Translations under genes and position numbers: made by a program
Assembly (NCBI GenBank): GCA_020634315.1
Contig: JACKBV010000005.1
Coordinates: 124,001 to 188,000, forward strand
Reading direction: 5' to 3'
DNA from: Ardenticatenaceae bacterium
GTDB taxonomy: Bacteria > Chloroflexota > Anaerolineae > Promineifilales > Promineifilaceae
Length of the DNA stretch: 64,000 nt
The notes under the pieces: model-generated
The model's input: only the letters and a program-made list of their open reading frames with translations
Told to the model about the DNA's origin: nothing
Database searches by the model: none
In this document: positions 59,201-64,000 of the stretch, piece by piece
How the letters are laid out: every line of letters starts with the position of its first letter
How positions within the stretch are numbered: position 1 is the first letter of the stretch

Positions 59201-60933
59201 CCACCCATATCATAAAGCCACTGGCGCACTAAGCTGCGCCGGGCAACGGTATCTTGTGGCAGTTGTAACGGCCGTCCACGCGCATCGACAACCAGACCAA
59301 CTTCACCACCGGACAATGTAATCGTCGTGCTTTTGCCAGGCCCAAACCCGACATCAAAGCGGCGAGATGGGGTTAGCGTAACCGTGGAACGGCCGCGTTC
59401 CAGCACAAAAACTTCCAGCGTGCCAAATTCCACATCCCCTTCGTAATGTGTTTGCTGTTCCGATTCGATGCGCACATGCAGCGCTTTGTGTCCCGGCTGC
59501 GCTTTGCCCACCGGCACAACAACCCAGCCTAAGTCGGCCATGATTTTCGATTCGAGCGTTTGTACCACAGCCAATGAGGACTCTTGTGCCAGTGCGCCTA
59601 AGGCTGGCAAAATGCCGTAGCGATCCATGGCTACAGCAAATATGCCCACTGGCTGTAACGCATCTAGCAAAACGGAAATGATTTGGCCGGGACGCGGTGT
59701 GTTGGCGAAGGTGTTGCCGCGTACCAGCAGCAGACGGAAGGGAAGCGGCGCACGTCGTCCACTTTGCCAATCAACGGCCGTATCCAGGCTGGCAATTCGC
59801 AGCATTTCACGCGCAATGGCGTGCTCTAGCTGCAACTCTTCCGGCGACATAGCGATGGTTTGCGGATACAGTGACTTGTTGTAGAGAAAGTCACGGATTT
59901 CCTCATTGCTGATTTCCGTTGGCATCCAATGCGCAATCTCGGCCGGCTTCACATATTTCAGGATGTTAATGATGCTGCGCCCCATCCCCAAATCGCTGCG
60001 GATGGTGAGGTCAGCATGATCCTGGCTGGCCGCCACAAGCGTCACACTTTCCGTGCCCAATTCCACGCCCAGCACCTGCCCCTTTTGCAAAGCTGCAAAG
60101 TATTGCGTGATGGTGGCAAATGCGCGGGCTGTGGGCAGCGGCGGATATTTACCCCAAGAGAGCACATTATGTAACCCTGGCAGCTCCTTGATGCGTAAAT
60201 CCTGGTATAGATTGCCGATCATGTTGGCGGCATCGGCCAGATTTTCCGTGTTTAGGGAAGGGCGCACGTTGTTTTCCACATGCAGTACAATGCCTTCCCC
60301 CATAATTTTGGTGATTTCTTCGCGCTGCTCCTTGTTGCCTGCGTACAAAACGGGAACCCGTTTTGCGCCGGTGAGCATGGTCACGCCCAGGCTGACGGTG
60401 CGTGCGAAGGTGAGTAGACGTTGATCCGCGCCGCCATCTGTGCCGCCGGTGAGAAAGATGAGGTCGGGTTTGTGTTTCATGATGGCGGCGACTTGTTCAT
60501 CTTCGCTGCGTCCATCCGATAAGCTGAATGTGTCTACTTCTTGCGCATAGACAGTATGCAATACGCGTCGCGCACTGTTGAGGCTGACATCTTCGGACAA
60601 CCCAACCAAAATGGTTTTTAATGCGGGCGCGGCGCTTACAACCAGCATGAAATGATCAACGCCGGTTTTGTTGGCTTTTTCGGGGGTGAGAACTTTGCCG
60701 GTGCTGCTGAGCAGCTGCCGCCCGGTCATTTCTGATAGCTGCTGGATGGCATTGGTGATGCCTTGTGTGATGTCTGACCAGGGGGCGGTGGTGGTTGTCA
60801 TGGTTGTTGCCCGGCCAATGAGCCGGTAAACGCCATCCACCACGTCGAACAGCAAAACGCGGGTGTTGGTGCTGCCGCAGTCAGCGACTAAGAAGGATTC
60901 GGGGCGAGTTTCTTCGGTTTCTGTGTTTGTCAT
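59197..60933 (-). CDS. MutL-family (glutamate mutase activator-like) ASKHA ATPase
   Basis: 578 residues. ADCGSTNTRVLLFDVVDGVYRLIGRATTMTT (phosphate-1 loop, about 18-48), GGTDGGADQRLLTFA (about 161), VLGVELGTESVTLVAASQ (second phosphate site, about 278) and GLHNVLSWGKYPPLPTARAF match the MutL family PF13941, ATPases linked to reactivation of B12-dependent mutases. No glutamate mutase subunits are present nearby, and such orphan copies are common in Chloroflexota gene sets that include the neighbours here. The C-terminal region (about 490-578) is extra beta-rich sequence. Overlaps the 207-residue membrane protein at its start by 4 bp. Confidence 0.82.
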   Translation of the reverse strand: MTNTETEETRPESFLVADCGSTNTRVLLFDVVDGVYRLIGRATTMTTTTAPWSDITQGITNAIQQLSEMTGRQLLSSTGKVLTPEKANKTGVDHFMLVVSAAPALKTILVGLSEDVSLNSARRVLHTVYAQEVDTFSLSDGRSEDEQVAAIMKHKPDLIFLTGGTDGGADQRLLTFARTVSLGVTMLTGAKRVPVLYAGNKEQREEITKIMGEGIVLHVENNVRPSLNTENLADAANMIGNLYQDLRIKELPGLHNVLSWGKYPPLPTARAFATITQYFAALQKGQVLGVELGTESVTLVAASQDHADLTIRSDLGMGRSIINILKYVKPAEIAHWMPTEISNEEIRDFLYNKSLYPQTIAMSPEELQLEHAIAREMLRIASLDTAVDWQSGRRAPLPFRLLLVRGNTFANTPRPGQIISVLLDALQPVGIFAVAMDRYGILPALGALAQESSLAVVQTLESKIMADLGWVVVPVGKAQPGHKALHVRIESEQQTHYEGDVEFGTLEVFVLERGRSTVTLTPSRRFDVGFGPGKSTTITLSGGEVGLVVDARGRPLQLPQDTVARRSLVRQWLYDMGG

Positions 60934-61553
60934 GACGCTAGTTTAGTCAGGAAAAAACTGATGCGTTCGATTAACAGGATGAGGCTGGTGTTGAGGACAG
61001 CCGCAAATAAAGCGCCGAACGTGATCATGATGACGGCTTGTCCAATTTGGGCCAGCCCGATACGCTGCCACCACGGCCGTATCCATTCATCGTGGTCGTC
61101 GGTATGGCCGGTAAATTGGAAGGTTGCTAAGGTGGCGATGGTTAAAAGGGCGATGATGAGATTGAGGACGGGGTTGGTGCTGTTTACGGCCGTTACCTGG
61201 GGCCATAAGGTACCGGTCAAGGCGCCTAATAACGCAATTGCCGCGCCCACACCAATCATCAAGGCCATCGTGCCACGTCCCATCCAGGAGAGGCGCGGCA
61301 GGCGCTTGAGCAGCAGCAGCAAACCCAAGCCCATAGGAATGATCCAGGTGAGCAAATCAGAGCCGCTTGGTGTTAGCAGTTCCCGGTAAATGGGGACAAA
61401 TATCTGGGTAACGAGGATGACGGCTGCGTAGGCGGCGCTAACGCCAACCAGCATGTGTATTGCCAGGCGATAAAGGGGATTGTCGCCCCAAATATAGCTG
61501 TAAATCAGCAATGTCAGGATTAAACCAATGATAAGGCCCGCTAATTCACTCAT
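60930..61553 (-). CDS. Polytopic membrane protein
   Basis: 207 residues, six to seven membrane helices with few polar residues; SGSDLLTWIIPMGLGLLLLLKRLPRLSWMGRG and HTDDHDEWIRPWWQRIGLAQIGQAVIMITFGALF form the loops. No named family. ATG 61553 lies 2 bp after the stop of the upstream gene; a longer frame from 61637 would overlap it. Its own stop overlaps the MutL-like start. It probably forms a membrane unit with its neighbours. Confidence 0.78.
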   Translation of the reverse strand: MSELAGLIIGLILTLLIYSYIWGDNPLYRLAIHMLVGVSAAYAAVILVTQIFVPIYRELLTPSGSDLLTWIIPMGLGLLLLLKRLPRLSWMGRGTMALMIGVGAAIALLGALTGTLWPQVTAVNSTNPVLNLIIALLTIATLATFQFTGHTDDHDEWIRPWWQRIGLAQIGQAVIMITFGALFAAVLNTSLILLIERISFFLTKLAS

Positions 61554-61554
61554 G

Positions 61555-64000
61555 CTACGATTTTTGTTTCTTTGCCTTGGTGGGTGATGCGGCGCGGTTG
61601 AAGCTGGCGCTAATGCCACCCACAATGAGAAAAACAAGGACGAAAATTTGTGCCAGATGTTGGGCGTTCAATTGTTTCAAGATGTTGTCGTCGGTGGTGT
61701 TTTGGTAAGCCTGGGCGTAAACGGCCGTATCCGGTAAACCAGCCATCATCCCTTGTATTTGCCCCGATGCCAGATATGGCGCGGCCACTGGCTGCAAGGA
61801 TTGCGGAACGCCAACCAAAATTGGCAGATCGCTGGGCGTGCTTACCTGCTCGATCCAATTTACCAGGCTGTCTCGTTCACCCGTCAACACGATCATGAGC
61901 GAAACATCATTGAACGTTTGTTGCAGGTCTGTTTCCAGGAAATGCCCGGCGATGGCCGTGCAAGGCTCATTGAGACAGGTTGCCAGTTCTCGCAGCCCGA
62001 TGGCCTCGGCGGGAATGAAGAAGGGCGTGCCGGGCACATAGGTTTGCTCTTGATTTTGTGCCTGGGCAATGCCGGTTGCATATTGGCTGACGAGGACAAT
62101 GGGGCTGTCATTGGCGGCAAGCTGGCTCAAAAGCAGCTCTGCTTGTGGTGTCAGTTCGGCGGCCATGGCTGGTGTGTATTCAAAGGCCACCAAGACGGGC
62201 TGTCCGGCGGCGGCCTCGATGGTTTCGTGAACGGCCGTTAATGCCGCAGTTGGCGCAGGCGTGTTGCGCAGCAAGTTTGGCCCAAACAAGCCTGCCAGGA
62301 TCGCGCCGATTAGCAACAATGCCAAAACGGTGCGCATAATGGCGGAGGTACGTGTTGCCGAAGGTCCCGCCACGGTTGTTTCGGGAACCGTATCGTAATT
62401 GAGTTGGCGCAACAGCCGCATCTGCTCTTGTTGCTCTTTGGTGACAGTAAATGGGGTCGGGGAGATCGTTGCCGTGTGTGGTGTGGCAATAACCGGTTCG
62501 ATCTCAACAACGCCGCGAATGCCAGATAGTGGGCCAGATTCTTGTAACGGCCGTTCCGGTTCGGCCGTTTTGGGCTTCATTTCTTGTGGCTTCAGCGCCT
62601 GTATCCACTCTGGGATGTCCGCTTTAGCCAGTTCTGACCGAGGGTCACGCACCGGCGGCAGTTCATCCAGCAGTGCGCTGAGTTGGTTGGTAATCTCCGG
62701 TTCTTGTTTACCCAACAGGTCGGAGCTGTCTTTCAGTCCAGCCTGGAGCCAATCGGGAATATCGGGGATTTCTTCAGAGATACCCGCTTCCCCGCCCTCG
62801 GTGATGAAAGACGCTTTTGTGACATCTTCCAGCCATTCAGGCAAGTCAGCGCCAATCAATTCTGCCGGAATATCTTCAAATGCGTTGGCAAGGTTGGTTT
62901 CTTGCCCTGACAAACCGGACATAGAACTGGCGTGCGCGTCCGTGCTGGGGCGCATGTGCGAGAGCCATTCCGGCAGTTCTTCGACAATCAAGTCCGCTTC
63001 TTTTTCTGAAGGCTCTGAGGCAATATCTGCATCAGATTCGGAAGCAGCCTGGCCCAATTGCGACAGCCATTCTGGCACTTCCTCTTCCAATTCTGCGCCA
63101 GTTATCCACTCTTCTATGGCTTCCGGGGTTTCCGGTATAGCCTCTTCTTCCTCTTCGTCAAAGTGGAAGAATCCGTCAAACTCAATCGGTGTATCGGTTT
63201 CTGGCTCGTCAACTGGTTCCGGTGGTTCAGGTTGTTGTGCTGCTGCCGGTTTGTCGAGTGCGGCGATGGCTTCTGGCGCGTCTAATTCCCCGGTAAATGC
63301 ATCTTCTCCCAGCGAGGTGATTTCTTCTAGCCAGGCCGGATCGATAGCGACTTGTTCTGTGTCGTCAGGGGGAATATCGAAGAAGTCGGCAATGGGTTCG
63401 GCCGTTTCCTCGTCAATGTCTTCGGTGATGTCTGCCGCCGCTTCCTCTTCGTCAAAAGATAGCCAATCGGGCAAAAGGGCGTCCCCATCGCCTGTGTCGC
63501 CCATGCCAAACAAATCGGGCAATTCGTCGCTGGCGCCCAAGGGCGGTGACTCTAATTCGTCAGATGATGAGCTAAGAACGTTTGTCTGGGGAGAGCCAAG
63601 TTCTGTCAGCCAATCGGGGAATTCAGTTGTTTGTTTGGGTTGGCCGGAATCGGCCGTGTCAAAGCCCGCCAGCTCTGTGGTTTGTGCCGGGCCAAGCTCG
63701 CTTAACCAGTCGTCGCTTGTTTCGTCCTCATCAGTCAAGGAGTCAAAAAAGCCGGAATCCAGCGTGTCAGCCTGCTCATCTGCCTCTTCTTCGTCAGGTT
63801 CCAGGCTCAGTTCACTGAGCCATTCACCGGTTGGGCTGCTAATCGGTTCGTCGTCAATGAAACTGGCTGCACGCAAAAAACTGGCATCCAGGTCGTCATC
63901 TGTTTCTTCTTCGTCGTCTGTTTCTGCATCGTTAGCAAAATCTAACTCGGCCAGCCAATCGCCAGAAACATCGCTGACAGGTTCATCAGCAGGCCCTTCT
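61555..64000 (-). CDS. Acidic protein with repeated (D/E)WL motifs and membrane anchors (5' end beyond window)
   Basis: At least 815 residues; the frame is open to base 63999. The upstream part is acidic and disordered with about eleven copies of a short motif, such as DWLSELG, DWLTELG, EWLSQLG, EWLSHM, EWLEDV, DWLQAGL and EWIQAL, spaced irregularly. A membrane helix follows (about 510 residues before... near TAIMRTVLALLLIGAILAGLFG), then an outside domain (PVLVAFEYTPAMAAELTPQAELLLSQLAANDSPIVLVSQYATG) and a final helix (IFVLVFLIVGGISASF). The internal motif may be a docking peptide repeated for avidity. First of four co-directional genes ending at 58133. Confidence 0.75.
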   Translation of the reverse strand, partial: EGPADEPVSDVSGDWLAELDFANDAETDDEEETDDDLDASFLRAASFIDDEPISSPTGEWLSELSLEPDEEEADEQADTLDSGFFDSLTDEDETSDDWLSELGPAQTTELAGFDTADSGQPKQTTEFPDWLTELGSPQTNVLSSSSDELESPPLGASDELPDLFGMGDTGDGDALLPDWLSFDEEEAAADITEDIDEETAEPIADFFDIPPDDTEQVAIDPAWLEEITSLGEDAFTGELDAPEAIAALDKPAAAQQPEPPEPVDEPETDTPIEFDGFFHFDEEEEEAIPETPEAIEEWITGAELEEEVPEWLSQLGQAASESDADIASEPSEKEADLIVEELPEWLSHMRPSTDAHASSMSGLSGQETNLANAFEDIPAELIGADLPEWLEDVTKASFITEGGEAGISEEIPDIPDWLQAGLKDSSDLLGKQEPEITNQLSALLDELPPVRDPRSELAKADIPEWIQALKPQEMKPKTAEPERPLQESGPLSGIRGVVEIEPVIATPHTATISPTPFTVTKEQQEQMRLLRQLNYDTVPETTVAGPSATRTSAIMRTVLALLLIGAILAGLFGPNLLRNTPAPTAALTAVHETIEAAAGQPVLVAFEYTPAMAAELTPQAELLLSQLAANDSPIVLVSQYATGIAQAQNQEQTYVPGTPFFIPAEAIGLRELATCLNEPCTAIAGHFLETDLQQTFNDVSLMIVLTGERDSLVNWIEQVSTPSDLPILVGVPQSLQPVAAPYLASGQIQGMMAGLPDTAVYAQAYQNTTDDNILKQLNAQHLAQIFVLVFLIVGGISASFNRAASPTKAKKQKS

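Overview
The window looks like an Anaerolineae-type Chloroflexota chromosome. The support is indirect: PhnD-type lipoproteins with long VEVTRVVTEV-like stalks, a PTNTPAPTNTP linker protein ending in an LPETG anchor, a MutL-family ATPase without its mutase, a PurS-PurS-PurL-PurQ fusion, EttA-like and PspA-like genes in the same stretch, and no LPS, flagellar or phage genes. The DNA is saturated with the octamer palindrome ACGGCCGT (about 90 copies by eye in 64 kb). It recodes as TAV, NGR or RPF inside nearly every protein and behaves like a genome-wide signature comparable to cyanobacterial HIP1. No tRNA, rRNA, CRISPR array or insertion sequence was found.

Layout. 0-4 kb (minus): a histidine operon, hisL leader peptide / attenuator, hisG, a small membrane protein, hisD, a GxxExxY gene framed by inverted repeats, and hisC running off the left edge. 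4-6.2 kb (minus): phospholipid genes, psd-pssA-DUF374 acyltransferase. 6.4-15 kb (plus): a secreted FlgD-like protein, then a phosphonate/phosphate-type ABC transporter with two lipoprotein receptors, one ATPase and two enlarged permeases. 15-19.4 kb: two GT2 glycosyltransferases, a small protein and a duplicated response-regulator/kinase. 19.6-24.2 kb: PspA, a TPR/zinc-ribbon membrane protein, a membrane coiled-coil protein, ribosomal protein L9 and a RodZ-like protein. 24.2-28.3 kb: rimO, a TlpA-type thioredoxin, lgt and a secreted FG-GAP-like protein.

28.3-34.6 kb: a 450-bp intergenic with a candidate structured RNA, an EVE-like protein coupled to metG, an HU-like protein followed by an exact 22-bp-period array of eleven GTCTAGAC palindromes, EttA and a VOC protein. 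34.8-38.6 kb: a PhnD-like lipoprotein paired with a sensor kinase, then an M28 peptidase. 38.6-55.3 kb (minus): a nearly complete purine operon (purL/SQ, purC, purE, purK, purF, purD, purM, purN) that also carries argS, a HAD phosphatase, a second GxxExxY gene with its own inverted repeats, a second small membrane protein and a terminal glycosyltransferase; it starts with a leader holding a short uORF and two tandem terminators. 55.4-64 kb: a TrmH-like methyltransferase, a divergent DUF2142 membrane protein, the LPETG protein, and a four-gene minus-strand cluster with the MutL-family protein and an acidic protein with repeated (D/E)WL motifs, open at the right edge.

The most noteworthy signals are the his attenuator, the inverted-repeat-bounded GxxExxY units placed in two biosynthetic operons, the 22-bp palindrome array beside the HU-like gene, the ACGGCCGT signature, two structured dispersed repeats in front of genes, a promoter-bearing candidate ncRNA, the PurN-DinB fusion, and a promoter geometry that puts -10 boxes 6-8 nt before start codons (leaderless transcripts).
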